Shown here in pieces: positions 11,012 to 24,398 of a stretch of DNA of 64,000 bases. Location: contig JAQNBH010000003.1 of NCBI GenBank assembly GCA_028752905.1, forward strand, positions 29,576,502-29,640,501, in the 5' to 3' direction. Within the stretch, counting starts at the first letter, position 1. Each line of letters begins with the position of its first letter. Below the pieces are notes generated by a model. It searched no databases. It had not been told where the DNA came from and saw only the letters and a program-made list of their open reading frames with translations. The DNA is from Cladorhizidae sp. MBARI D1340-BT2 (taxonomy: Eukaryota > Porifera > Demospongiae > Poecilosclerida > Cladorhizidae). The position numbers were made by a program, and so were the translations under genes.

Positions 11012-11919
11012 CTTGATGCTAAACATGTTTAGCTTCGTAGATTATCCACACTTCACTGAATAGACTTGATGTATAGCTATTAAGATAGGACTCTCTAAGT
11101 GCTCTCTCTTGATACCAAACATCCATATATTCTGCACACTTCACTGTAGTGGACTTGCAAGATAGGTATCTCTCAGTGTTCTCTATCTTGAGCTAAACAT
11201 GTTAGCTTCATAGATTCTCCACACTTCACTGAATAGACTTGATATATAGCTCTAAAGGTAGGCCTCTCTCTGTTCTCTCTCTTGATACCAAACATCCGTA
11301 TATTCTGCATACATAGAATCACAAGATAGGTTTCTCTATGTGTTCTCTATCTTGATGCTAAACAGGTTAGCTTCATAGATTCTCCACACTTCACTGTATA
11401 AACTTGATATATAGCTATTAAGATAGGTCTCTCCCTGTGCTCTCTGTTGATATCAAACATCCATAATATTATGCACACTTCACTGTAATGGACTTGATAT
11501 GATTCGAATGATAGGTTTCATTATGTGTTCTCTATCTTGATATTTGCCCTAATTTGGTCTATATGTTTCTCATTTTCCCCCCAAAAATCTTGCTTTTTTG
11601 CCGTAAAGCTCATAACTTTGCTACACTTTACCCAAAAAAGAAATTTTTATATCACCGGATAGCCCTTCTAATTATCTGTCTTTTGTACGTGCCAAAATTT
11701 TGATTACTCTAAGTATTAGCAAGTTATGGTGATTTGAAGTGGTAAGGTTTGCGATCTTTCCTGGCGTTTTCCAGTTGCCAAAGCGGTGGCCTGCCAGTGA
11801 AAAACCACTACATTTATTGATAATCTGTTGACATGTTGCAGATAAGGGCCTTCTCTATCAGTTGACAAAATCTGGGACTTTGGTCTTGTTAATTAGGGCA
11901 GTTATGAATTGTACTCTTA
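11012..11919 (+). repeat. U13, type C (908 bp)
   Basis: ttatgcac and ttgctac, now with gattac as in all later C units. Confidence 0.93.
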
Positions 11920-12819
11920 CTTGATGCTAAACATGTTTAGCTTCGTAGATTATCCACACTTCACTGAATAGACTTGATGTATAGCTATTAAGATAGGACT
12001 CTCTAAGTGCTCTCTCTTGATACCAAACATCCATATATTCTGCACACTTCACTGTAGTGGACTTGCAAGATAGGTATCTCTCAGTGTTCTCTATCTTGAG
12101 CTAAACATGTTAGCTTCATAGATTCTCCACACTTCACTGAATAGACTTGATATATAGCTCTAAAGGTAGGCCTCTCTGTGTTCTCTCTCTCTTGATACCA
12201 AACATCCGTATATTCTGCATACATAGAATCACAAGATAGGTTTCTCTATGTGTTCTCTATCTTGATGCTAAACAGGTTAGCTTCATAGATTCTCCACACT
12301 TCACTGTATAAACTTGATATATAGCTATTAAGATAGGTCTCTCCCTGTGCTCTCTGTTGATATCAAACATCCATAATATTCTGCACACTTCACTGTAATG
12401 GACTTGATATGATTCGAATGATAGGTTTTCTCTATCTTGATATTTGCCCTAATTTGGTCTATATGTTTCTCATTTTCCCCCCAAAAATCTTGCTTTTTTG
12501 CCGTAAAGCTCATAACTTTTCTACACTTTACCCAAAAAAGAAATTTTTATATCACCGGATAGCCCTTCTAATTATCTGTCTTTTGTACGTGCCAAAATTT
12601 TGAGTACTCTAAGTATTAGCAAGTTATGGTGATTTGAAGTGGTAAGGTTTGCGATCTTTCCTGGCGTTTTCCAGTTGCCAAAGCGGTGGCCTGCCAGTGA
12701 AAAACCACTACATTTATTGATAATCTGTTGACATGTTGCAGATAAGGGCCTTCTCTATCAGTTGACAAAATCTGGGACTTTGGTCTTGTTAATTAGGGCA
12801 GTTATGAATTGTACTCTTA
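11920..12819 (+). repeat. U14, type D (900 bp)
   Basis: Long CT tract and a 10-bp deletion at about 12425 (aggttttctc in place of aggtttcattatgtgttctc). atcaccgg, gagtac. Confidence 0.93.
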
Positions 12820-13728
12820 CTTGATGCTAAACATGTTTAGCTTCGTAGATTATCCACACTTCACTGAATAGACTTGATGTATAGCTATTAAGATAGGACT
12901 CTCTAAGTGCTCTCTCTTGATACCAAACATCCATATATTCTGCACACTTCACTGTAGTGGACTTGCAAGATAGGTATCTCTCAGTGTTCTCTATCTTGAG
13001 CTAAACATGTTAGCTTCATAGATTCTCCACACTTCACTGAATAGACTTGATATATAGCTCTAAAGGTAGGCCTCTCTCTGTTCTCTCTCTTGATACCAAA
13101 CATCCGTATATTCTGCATACATAGAATCACAAGATAGGTTTCTCTATGTGTTCTCTATCTTGATGCTAAACAGGTTAGCTTCATAGATTCTCCACACTTC
13201 ACTGTATAAACTTGATATATAGCTATTAAGATAGGTCTCTCCCTGTGCTCTCTGTTGATATCAAACATCCATAATATTCTGCACACTTCACTGTAATGGA
13301 CTTGATATGATTCGAATGATAGGTTTCATTATGTGTTCTCTATCTTGATATTTGCCCTAATTTGGTCTATATGTTTCTCATTTCCCCCCCAAAAATCTTG
13401 CTTTTTTGCCGTAAAGCTCATAACTTTTCTTCACTTTACCCAAAAAAGAAATTATTTATATCACCGGAGAGCCCTTCTAATTATCTGTCTTTTGTACGTG
13501 CCAAAATTTTGATTACTCTAAGTATTAGCAAGTTATTGTGATTTGAAGTGGTAAGGTTTGCGATCTTTCCTGGCGTTTTCCAGTTGCCAAAGCGGTGGCC
13601 TGCCAGTGAAAAACCACTACATTTATTGATAATCTGTTGACATGTTGCAGATAAGGGCCTTCTCTATCAGTTGACAAAATCTGGGACTTTGGTCTTGTTA
13701 ATTAGGGCAGTTATGAATTGTACTCTTA
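12820..13728 (+). repeat. U15, type F (909 bp)
   Basis: 7-C run, tcttcac, ttatttat, ccggagagcc, and ttattg at the start of the core. Confidence 0.93.
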
Positions 13729-14636
13729 CTTGATGCTAAACATGTTTAGCTTCGTAGATTATCCACACTTCACTGAATAGACTTGATGTATAGCTATTAA
13801 GATAGGACTCTCTAAGTGCTCTCTCTTGATACCAAACATCCATATATTCTGCACACTTCACTGTAGTGGACTTGCAAGATAGGTATCTCTCAGTGTTCTC
13901 TATCTTGAGCTAAACATGTTAGCTTCATAGATTCTCCACACTTCACTGAATAGACTTGATATATAGCTCTAAAGGTAGGCCTCTCTCTGTTCTCTCTCTT
14001 GATACCAAACATCCGTATATTCTGCATACATAGAATCACAAGATAGGTTTCTCTATGTGTTCTCTATCTTGATGCTAAACAGGTTAGCTTCATAGATTCT
14101 CCACACTTCACTGTATAAACTTGATATATAGCTATTAAGATAGGTCTCTCCCTGTGCTCTCTGTTGATATCAAACATCCATAATATTCTGCACACTTCAC
14201 TGTAATGGACTTGATATGATTCGAATGATAGGTTTCATTATGTGTTCTCTATCTTGATATTTGCCCTAATTTGGTCTATATGTTTCTCATTTTCCCCCCA
14301 AAAATCTTGCTTTTTTGCCGTAAAGCTCATAACTTTGCTACACTTTACCCAAAAAAGAAATTTTTATATCACCGGATAGCCCTTCTAATTATCTGTCTTT
14401 TGTACGTGCCAAAATTTTGATTACTCTAAGTATTAGCAAGTTATGGTGATTTGAAGTGGTAAGGTTTGCGATCTTTCCTGGCGTTTTCTAGTTGCCAAAG
14501 CGGTGGCCTGCCAGTGAAAAACCACTACATTTATTGATAATCTGTTGACATGTTGCAGATAAGGGCCTTCTCTATCAGTTGACAAAATCTGGGACTTTGG
14601 TCTTGTTAATTAGGGCAGTTATGAATTGTACTCTTA
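13729..14636 (+). repeat. U16, type H (908 bp)
   Basis: tgcacac, ttgctac, gattac, and tctag in the core. Confidence 0.93.
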
Positions 14637-15544
14637 CTTGATGCTAAACATGTTTAGCTTCGTAGATTATCCACACTTCACTGAATAGACTTGATGTATA
14701 GCTATTAAGATAGGACTCTCTAAGTGCTCTCTCTTGATACCAAACATCCATATATTCTGCACACTTCACTGTAGTGGACTTGCAAGATAGGTATCTCTCA
14801 GTGTTCTCTATCTTGAGCTAAACATGTTAGCTTCATAGATTCTCCACACTTCACTGAATAGACTTGATATATAGCTCTAAAGGTAGGCCTCTCTCTGTTC
14901 TCTCTCTTGATACCAAACATCCGTATATTCTGCATACATAGAATCACAAGATAGGTTTCTCTATGTGTTCTCTATCTTGATGCTAAACAGGTTAGCTTCA
15001 TAGATTCTCCACACTTCACTGTATAAACTTGATATATAGCTATTAAGATAGGTCTCTCCCTGTGCTCTCTGTTGATATCAAACATCCATAATATTATGCA
15101 CACTTCACTGTAATGGACTTGATATGATTCGAATGATAGGTTTCATTATGTGTTCTCTATCTTGATATTTGCCCTAATTTGGTCTATATGTTTCTCATTT
15201 TCCCCCCAAAAATCTTGCTTTTTTGCCGTAAAGCTCATAACTTTGCTACACTTTACCCAAAAAAGAAATTTTTATATCACCGGATAGCCCTTCTAATTAT
15301 CTGTCTTTTGTACGTGCCAAAATTTTGATTACTCTAAGTATTAGCAAGTTATGGTGATTTGAAGTGGTAAGGTTTGCGATCTTTCCTGGCGTTTTCCAGT
15401 TGCCAAAGCGGTGGCCTGCCAGTGAAAAACCACTACATTTATTGATAATCTGTTGACATGTTGCAGATAAGGGCCTTCTCTATCAGTTGACAAAATCTGG
15501 GACTTTGGTCTTGTTAATTAGGGCAGTTATGAATTGTACTCTTA
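14637..15544 (+). repeat. U17, type C (908 bp)
   Basis: ttatgcac, ttgctac, gattac. First unit of the block that recurs 32,241 bp downstream. Confidence 0.93.
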
Positions 15545-16444
15545 CTTGATGCTAAACATGTTTAGCTTCGTAGATTATCCACACTTCACTGAATATACTT
15601 GATGTATAGCTATTAAGATAGGACTCTCTAAGTGCTCTCTCTTGATACCAAACATCCATATATTCTGCACACTTCACTGTAGTGGACTTGCAAGATAGGT
15701 ATCTCTCAGTGTTCTCTATCTTGAGCTAAACATGTTAGCTTCATAGATTCTCCACACTTCACTGAATAGACTTGATATATAGCTCTAAAGGTAGGCCTCT
15801 CTGTGTTCTCTCTCTCTTGATACCAAACATCCGTATATTCTGCATACATAGAATCACAAGATAGGTTTCTCTATGTGTTCTCTATCTTGATGCTAAACAG
15901 GTTAGCTTCATAGATTCTCCACACTTCACTGTATAAACTTGATATATAGCTATTAAGATAGGTCTCTCCCTGTGCTCTCTGTTGATATCAAACATCCATA
16001 ATATTCTGCACACTTCACTGTAATGGACTTGATATGATTTGAATGATAGGTTTTCTCTATCTTGATATTTGCCCTAATTTGGTCTATATGTTTCTCATTT
16101 TCCCCCCAAAAATCTTGCTTTTTTGCCGTAAAGCTCATAACTTTTCTACACTTTACCCAAAAAAGAAATTTTTATATCACCGGATAGCCCTTCTAATTAT
16201 CTGTCTTTTGTACGTGCCAAAATTTTGAGTACTCTAAGTATTAGCAAGTTATGGTGATTTGAAGTGGTAAGGTTTGCGATCTTTCCTGGCGTTTTCCAGT
16301 TGCCAAAGCGGTGGCCTGCCAGTGAAAAACCACTACATTTATTGATAATCTGTTGACATGTTGCAGATAAGGGCCTTCTCTATCAGTTGACAAAATCTGG
16401 GACTTTGGTCTTGTTAATTAGGGCAGTTATGAATTGTACTCTTA
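15545..16444 (+). repeat. U18, type D (900 bp)
   Basis: 10-bp deletion as in U14. Private changes at 15596 (gaatatac) and 16040 (gatttg, which removes the CpG of attcgaat). Confidence 0.93.
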
Positions 16445-17355
16445 CTTGATGCTAAACATGTTTAGCTTCGTAGATTATCCACACTTCACTGAATAGACTT
16501 GATGTATAGCTATTAAGATAGGACTCTCTAAGTGCTCTCTCTTGATACCAAACATCCATATATTCTGCACACTTCACTGTAGTGGACTTGCAAGATAGGT
16601 ATCTCTCAGTGTTCTCTATCTTGAGCTAAACATGTTAGCTTCATAGATTCTCCACACTTCACTGAATAGACTTGATATATAGCTCTAAAGGTAGGCCTCT
16701 CTGTGTTCTCTCTCTCTTGATACCAAACATCCGTATATTCTGCATACATAGAATCACAAGATAGGTTTCTCTATGTGTTCTCTATCTTGATGCTAAACAG
16801 GTTAGCTTCATAGATTCTCCACACTTCACTGTATAAACTTGATATATAGCTATTAAGATAGGTCTCTCCCTGTGCTCTCTGTTGATATCAAACATCCATA
16901 ATATTCTGCACACTTCACTGTAATGGACTTGATATGATTCGAATGATAGGTTTCATTATGTGTTCTCTATCTTGATATTTGCCCTAATTTGGTCTATATG
17001 TTTCTCATTTTCCCCCCAAAAATCTTGCTTTTTTGCCGTAAAGCTCATAACTTTTCTACACTTTACCCAAAAAAGAAATTTTTTATATCACCGGATAGCC
17101 CTTTTAATTATCTGTCTTTTGTACGTGCCAAAATTTTGATTACTCTAAGTATTAGCAAGTTATGGTGATTTGAAGTGGTAAGGTTTGCGATCTTTCCTGG
17201 CGTTTTCCAGTTGCCAAAGCGGTGGCCTGCCAGTGAAAAACCACTACATTTATTGATAATCTGTTGACATGTTGCAGATAAGGGCCTTCTCTATCAGTTG
17301 ACAAAATCTGGGACTTTGGTCTTGTTAATTAGGGCAGTTATGAATTGTACTCTTA
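16445..17355 (+). repeat. U19, type W' (911 bp)
   Basis: Long CT tract and six-T run as in W, but atcaccgg instead of atcatcgg. The same form occurs only in U56. Confidence 0.93.
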
Positions 17356-18264
17356 CTTGATGCTAAACATGTTTAGCTTCGTAGATTATCCACACTTCAC
17401 TGAATAGACTTGATGTATAGCTATTAAGATAGGACTCTCTAAGTGCTCTCTCTTGATACCAAACATCCATATATTCTGCACACTTCACTGTAGTGGACTT
17501 GCAAGATAGGTATCTCTCAGTGTTCTCTATCTTGAGCTAAACATGTTAGCTTCATAGATTCTCCACACTTCACTGAATAGACTTGATATATAGCTCTAAA
17601 GGTAGGCCTCTCTCTGTTCTCTCTCTTGATACCAAACATCCGTATATTCTGCATACATAGAATCACAAGATAGGTTTCTCTATGTGTTCTCTATCTTGAT
17701 GCTAAACAGGTTAGCTTCATAGATTCTCCACACTTCACTGTATAAACTTGATATATAGCTATTAAGATAGGTCTCTCCCTGTGCTCTCTGTTGATATCAA
17801 ACATCCATAATATTCTGCACACTTCACTGTAATGGACTTGATATGATTCGAATGATAGGTTTCATTATGTGTTCTCTATCTTGATATTTGCCCTAATTTG
17901 GTCTATATGTTTCTCATTTCCCCCCCAAAAATCTTGCTTTTTTGCCGTAAAGCTCATAACTTTTCTTCACTTTACCCAAAAAAGAAATTATTTATATCAC
18001 CGGAGAGCCCTTCTAATTATCTGTCTTTTGTACGTGCCAAAATTTTGATTACTCTAAGTATTAGCAAGTTATTGTGATTTGAAGTGGTAAGGTTTGCGAT
18101 CTTTCCTGGCGTTTTCCAGTTGCCAAAGCGGTGGCCTGCCAGTGAAAAACCACTACATTTATTGATAATCTGTTGACATGTTGCAGATAAGGGCCTTCTC
18201 TATCAGTTGACAAAATCTGGGACTTTGGTCTTGTTAATTAGGGCAGTTATGAATTGTACTCTTA
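17356..18264 (+). repeat. U20, type F (909 bp)
   Basis: 7-C run, tcttcac, ttatttat, ttattg. Confidence 0.93.
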
Positions 18265-19172
18265 CTTGATGCTAAACATGTTTAGCTTCGTAGATTATCC
18301 ACACTTCACTGAATAGACTTGATGTATAGCTATTAAGATAGGACTCTCTAAGTGCTCTCTCTTGATACCAAACATCCATATATTCTGCACACTTCACTGT
18401 AGTGGACTTGCAAGATAGGTATCTCTCAGTGTTCTCTATCTTGAGCTAAACATGTTAGCTTCATAGATTCTCCACACTTCACTGAATAGACTTGATATAT
18501 AGCTCTAAAGGTAGGCCTCTCTCTGTTCTCTCTCTTGATACCAAACATCCGTATATTCTGCATACATAGAATCACAAGATAGGTTTCTCTATGTGTTCTC
18601 TATCTTGATGCTAAACAGGTTAGCTTCATAGATTCTCCACACTTCACTGTATAAACTTGATATATAGCTATTAAGATAGGTCTCTCCCTGTGCTCTCTGT
18701 TGATATCAAACATCCATAATATTCTGAACACTTCACTGTAATGGACTTGATATGATTCGAATGATAGGTTTCATTATGTGTTCTCTATCTTGATATTTGC
18801 CCTAATTTGGTCTATATGTTTCTCATTTTCCCCCCAAAAATCTTGCTTTTTTGCCGTAAAGCTCATAACTTTGCTACACTTTACCCAAAAAAGAAATTTT
18901 TATATCACCGGATAGCCCTTCTAATTATCTGTCTTTTGTACGTGCCAAAATTTTGATTACTCTAAGTATTAGCAAGTTATGGTGATTTGAAGTGGTAAGG
19001 TTTGCGATCTTTCCTGGCGTTTTCTAGTTGCCAAAGCGGTGGCCTGCCAGTGAAAAACCACTACATTTATTGATAATCTGTTGACATGTTGCAGATAAGG
19101 GCCTTCTCTATCAGTTGACAAAATCTGGGACTTTGGTCTTGTTAATTAGGGCAGTTATGAATTGTACTCTTA
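18265..19172 (+). repeat. U21, type H (908 bp)
   Basis: ttgctac and tctag. Private c-to-a at 18727 (ttctgaacac). Confidence 0.93.
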
Positions 19173-20013
19173 CTTGATGCTAAACATGTTTAGCTTCGTA
19201 GATTATCCACACTTCACTGAATAGACTTGATGTATAGCTATTAAGATAGGACTCTCTAAGTGCTCTCTCTTGATACCAAACATCCATATATTCTGCACAC
19301 TTCACTGTAGTGGACTTGCAAGATAGGTATCTCTCAGTGTTCTCTATCTTGAGCTAAACATGTTAGCTTCATAGATTCTCCACACTTCACTGAATAGACT
19401 TGATATATAGCTCTAAAAGTAGGCCTCTCTCTGTTCTCTCTCTTGATATCAAACATCCGTATATTCTGCATACATAGAATCACAAGATAGGTTTCTCTAT
19501 GTGTTCTCTATCTTGATGCTAAACAGGTTAGCTTCATAGATTCTCCACACTTCACTGTATAAACTTGATATATAGCTATTAAGATAGGTCTCTCCCTGTG
19601 CTCTCTGTTGATATCAAACATCCATAATATTCTGCATACTTCACTGTAATGGACTTGATATGATTCGAATGATAGGTTTCATTATGTGTTCTCTATCTTG
19701 ATATTTGCCCTAATTTGGACTATATGTAAAAAAGAAATTTTTATATCACCGGATAGCCCTTCTAATTATCTGTCTTTTGTACGTGCCAAAATTTTGAGTA
19801 CTCTAAGTATTAGCAAGTTATGGTGATTTGAAGTGGTAAGGTTTGCGATCTTTCCTGGCGTTTTCCAGTTGCCAAAGCGGTGGCCTGCCAGTGAAAAACC
19901 ACTACATTTATTGATAATCTGTTGACATGTTGCAGATAAGGGCCTTCTCTATCAGTTGACAAAATCTGGGACTTTGGTCTTGTTAATTAGGGCAGTTATG
20001 AATTGTACTCTTA
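19173..20013 (+). repeat. U22, type K (841 bp)
   Basis: 67-bp deletion joining tttggactatatgt to aaaaaag near 19728. gatatc, tgcatac and gagtac point to a U2-like type A parent. Private g-to-a at 19418 (ctaaaagtag). Confidence 0.93.
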
Positions 20014-20924
20014 CTTGATGCTAAACATGTTTAGCTTCGTAGATTATCCACACTTCACTGAATAGACTTGATGTATAGCTATTAAGATAGGACTCTCTAA
20101 GTGCTCTCTCTTGATACCAAACATCCATATATTCTGCACACTTCACTGTAGTGGACTTGCAAGATAGGTATCTCTCAGTGTTCTCTATCTTGAGCTAAAC
20201 ATGTTAGCTTCATAGATTCTCCACACTTCACTGAATAGACTTGATATATAGCTCTAAAGGTAGGCCTCTCTGTGTTCTCTCTCTCTTGATACCAAACATC
20301 CGTATATTCTGCATACATAGAATCACAAGATAGGTTTCTCTATGTGTTCTCTATCTTGATGCTAAACAGGTTAGCTTCATAGATTCTCCACACTTCACTG
20401 TATAAACTTGATATATAGCTATTAAGATAGGTCTCTCCCTGTGCTCTCTGTTGATATCAAACATCCATAATATTCTGCACACTTCACTGTAATGGACTTG
20501 ATATGATTCGAATGATAGGTTTCATTATGTGTTCTCTATCTTGATATTTGCCCTAATTTGGTCTATATGTTTCTCATTTTCCCCCCAAAAATCTTGCTTT
20601 TTTGCCGTAAAGCTCATAACTTTTCTACACTTTACCCAAAAAAGAAATTTTTTATATCATCGGATAGCCCTTTTAATTATCTGTCTTTTGTACGTGCCAA
20701 AATTTTGATTACTCTAAGTATTAGCAAGTTATGGTGATTTGAAGTGGTAAGGTTTGCGATCTTTCCTGGCGTTTTCCAGTTGCCAAAGCGGTGGCCTGCC
20801 AGTGAAAAACCACTACATTTATTGATAATCTGTTGACATGTTGCAGATAAGGGCCTTCTCTATCAGTTGACAAAATCTGGGACTTTGGTCTTGTTAATTA
20901 GGGCAGTTATGAATTGTACTCTTA
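20014..20924 (+). repeat. U23, type W (911 bp)
   Basis: Long CT tract, six-T run, atcatcgg. First of three W in a row. Confidence 0.93.
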
Positions 20925-21835
20925 CTTGATGCTAAACATGTTTAGCTTCGTAGATTATCCACACTTCACTGAATAGACTTGATGTATAGCTATTAAGATA
21001 GGACTCTCTAAGTGCTCTCTCTTGATACCAAACATCCATATATTCTGCACACTTCACTGTAGTGGACTTGCAAGATAGGTATCTCTCAGTGTTCTCTATC
21101 TTGAGCTAAACATGTTAGCTTCATAGATTCTCCACACTTCACTGAATAGACTTGATATATAGCTCTAAAGGTAGGCCTCTCTGTGTTCTCTCTCTCTTGA
21201 TACCAAACATCCGTATATTCTGCATACATAGAATCACAAGATAGGTTTCTCTATGTGTTCTCTATCTTGATGCTAAACAGGTTAGCTTCATAGATTCTCC
21301 ACACTTCACTGTATAAACTTGATATATAGCTATTAAGATAGGTCTCTCCCTGTGCTCTCTGTTGATATCAAACATCCATAATATTCTGCACACTTCACTG
21401 TAATGGACTTGATATGATTCGAATGATAGGTTTCATTATGTGTTCTCTATCTTGATATTTGCCCTAATTTGGTCTATATGTTTCTCATTTTCCCCCCAAA
21501 AATCTTGCTTTTTTGCCGTAAAGCTCATAACTTTTCTACACTTTACCCAAAAAAGAAATTTTTTATATCATCGGATAGCCCTTTTAATTATCTGTCTTTT
21601 GTACGTGCCAAAATTTTGATTACTCTAAGTATTAGCAAGTTATGGTGATTTGAAGTGGTAAGGTTTGCGATCTTTCCTGGCGTTTTCCAGTTGCCAAAGC
21701 GGTGGCCTGCCAGTGAAAAACCACTACATTTATTGATAATCTGTTGACATGTTGCAGATAAGGGCCTTCTCTATCAGTTGACAAAATCTGGGACTTTGGT
21801 CTTGTTAATTAGGGCAGTTATGAATTGTACTCTTA
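20925..21835 (+). repeat. U24, type W (911 bp)
   Basis: Same marks as U23. First unit of the 5,126-bp tandem block. Confidence 0.93.
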
Positions 21836-22746
21836 CTTGATGCTAAACATGTTTAGCTTCGTAGATTATCCACACTTCACTGAATAGACTTGATGTATAG
21901 CTATTAAGATAGGACTCTCTAAGTGCTCTCTCTTGATACCAAACATCCATATATTCTGCACACTTCACTGTAGTGGACTTGCAAGATAGGTATCTCTCAG
22001 TGTTCTCTATCTTGAGCTAAACATGTTAGCTTCATAGATTCTCCACACTTCACTGAATAGACTTGATATATAGCTCTAAAGGTAGGCCTCTCTGTGTTCT
22101 CTCTCTCTTGATACCAAACATCCGTATATTCTGCATACATAGAATCACAAGATAGGTTTCTCTATGTGTTCTCTATCTTGATGCTAAACAGGTTAGCTTC
22201 ATAGATTCTCCACACTTCACTGTATAAACTTGATATATAGCTATTAAGATAGGTCTCTCCCTGTGCTCTCTGTTGATATCAAACATCCATAATATTCTGC
22301 ACACTTCACTGTAATGGACTTGATATGATTCGAATGATAGGTTTCATTATGTGTTCTCTATCTTGATATTTGCCCTAATTTGGTCTATATGTTTCTCATT
22401 TTCCCCCCAAAAATCTTGCTTTTTTGCCGTAAAGCTCATAACTTTTCTACACTTTACCCAAAAAAGAAATTTTTTATATCATCGGATAGCCCTTTTAATT
22501 ATCTGTCTTTTGTACGTGCCAAAATTTTGATTACTCTAAGTATTAGCAAGTTATGGTGATTTGAAGTGGTAAGGTTTGCGATCTTTCCTGGCGTTTTCCA
22601 GTTGCCAAAGCGGTGGCCTGCCAGTGAAAAACCACTACATTTATTGATAATCTGTTGACATGTTGCAGATAAGGGCCTTCTCTATCAGTTGACAAAATCT
22701 GGGACTTTGGTCTTGTTAATTAGGGCAGTTATGAATTGTACTCTTA
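21836..22746 (+). repeat. U25, type W (911 bp)
   Basis: Same marks as U23. Confidence 0.93.
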
Positions 22747-23654
22747 CTTGATGCTAAACATCTTTAGCTTCGTAGATTATCCACACTTCACTGAATAGAC
22801 TTGATGTATAGCTATTAAGATAGGACTCTCTAAGTGCTCTCTCTTGATACCAAACATCCATATATTCTGCACACTTCACTGTAGTGGACTTGCAAGATAG
22901 GTATCTCTCAGTGTTCTCTATCTTGAGCTAAACATGTTAGCTTCATAGATTCTCCACACTTCACTGAATAGACTTGATATATAGCTCTAAAGGTAGGCCT
23001 CTCTCTGTTCTCTCTCTTGATACCAAACATCCGTATATTCTGCATACATAGAATCACAAGATAGGTTTCTCTATGTGTTCTCTATCTTGATGCTAAACAG
23101 GTTAGCTTCATAGATTCTCCACACTTCACTGTATAAACTTGATATATAGCTATTAAGATAGGTCTCTCCCTGTGCTCTCTGTTGATATCAAACATCCATA
23201 ATATTCTGCAAACTTCACTGTAATGGACTTGATATGATTCGAATGATAGGATTCATTATGTGTTCTCTATCTTGATATTTGCCCTAATTTGGTCTATATG
23301 TTTCTCATTTTTCCCCCAAAAATCTTACTTTTTTGCCGTAAAGCTCATAACTTTTCTACACTTTACCCAAAAAAGAAATTTTTATATCACCGGATAGCCC
23401 TTTTAATTATCTGTCTTTTGTACGTGCCAAAATTTTGAGTTCTCTAAGTATTAGCAAGTTATGGTGATTTGAAGTGGTAAGGTTTGCGATCTTTCCTGGC
23501 ATTTTCCAGTTGCCAAAGCGGTGGCCTGCCAGTGAAAAACCACTACATTTATTGATAATCTGTTGACATGTTGCAGATAAGGGCCTTCTCTATCAGTTGA
23601 CAAAATCTGGGACTTTGGTCTTGTTAATTAGGGCAGTTATGAATTGTACTCTTA
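22747..23654 (+). repeat. U26, type G (908 bp) with ctttagc marker
   Basis: tgcaaac, aggattc, cttac, gagttc, gcatttt. a1 reads aaacatctttagc (from 22756), shared only with U32 and U45. Confidence 0.93.
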
Positions 23655-24398
23655 CTTGATGCTAAACATGTTTAGCTTCGTAGATTATCCACACTTCACT
23701 GAATAGACTTGATGTATAGCTATTAAGATAGGACTCTCTAAGTGCTCTCTCTTGATACCAAACATCCATATATTCTGCACACTTCACTGTAGTGGACTTG
23801 CAAGATAGGTATCTCTCAGTGTTCTCTATCTTGAGCTAAACATGTTAGCTTCATAGATTCTCCACACTTCACTGTATAAACTTGATATATAGCTATTAAG
23901 ATAGGTCTCTCCCTGTGCTCTCTGTTGATATCAAACATCCATAATATTCTGCACACTTCACTGTAATGGACTTGATATGATTCGAATGATAGGTTTCATT
24001 ATGTGTTCTCTATCTTGATATTTGCCCTAATTTGGTCTATATGTTTCTCATTTTCCCCCCAAAAATCTTGCTTTTTTGCCGTAAAGCTCATAACTTTTCT
24101 ACACTTTACCCAAAAAAGAAATTTTTTATATCATCGGATAGCCCTTTTAATTATCTGTCTTTTGTACGTGCCAAAATTTTGATTACTCTAAGTATTAGCA
24201 AGTTATGGTGATTTGAAGTGGTAAGGTTTGCGATCTTTCCTGGCGTTTTCCAGTTGCCAAAGCGGTGGCCTGCCAGTGAAAAACCACTACATTTATTGAT
24301 AATCTGTTGACATGTTGCAGATAAGGGCCTTCTCTATCAGTTGACAAAATCTGGGACTTTGGTCTTGTTAATTAGGGCAGTTATGAATTGTACTCTTA
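23655..24398 (+). repeat. U27, type S (744 bp), main subtype
   Basis: a2-a3 hybrid with ctaaacatg and atcatcgg, which separates it from the left-hand subtype. Confidence 0.93.

Larger units (their letters stand above)
5148..11919 (+). repeat. Left-hand G S C / S C' alternation, offset 4,212 bp
   Basis: U6-U8 (G S C) and U11-U13 (G S C) lie 4,212 bp apart and share the rare gaaaagac and acttaaccc in G and ctaaatatg in S. Here S alternates with C, whereas further right it alternates with G. Confidence 0.8.
11012..16444 (+). repeat. 3,625-bp repeat, C D F H then C D
   Basis: U13-U14 (11012-12819) recur as U17-U18 (14637-16444), offset 3,625 bp. Only two of the four units repeat before the order changes to W' F H K. 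Confidence 0.8.
14637..21835 (+). repeat. Left copy of the 32,241-bp-spaced block, C D W' F H K W W
   Basis: Eight consecutive units (7,199 bp) match U54-U61 in length, order and diagnostic SNPs, including W' and the D and K deletions. Four private changes lie in this copy: 15596, 16040, 18727, 19418. Confidence 0.9.

Noticed and set aside
12328..12603. Overlapping open frames on both strands in U14 (12328-12513 minus, 12409-12603 plus)
   Set aside because: They appear only in type D, where the 10-bp deletion joins two frames. They overlap each other and lie in satellite sequence.
15953..16228. The same pair of open frames in U18
   Set aside because: Copy of the type D artefact. The + frame starts later because of the change at 16040.
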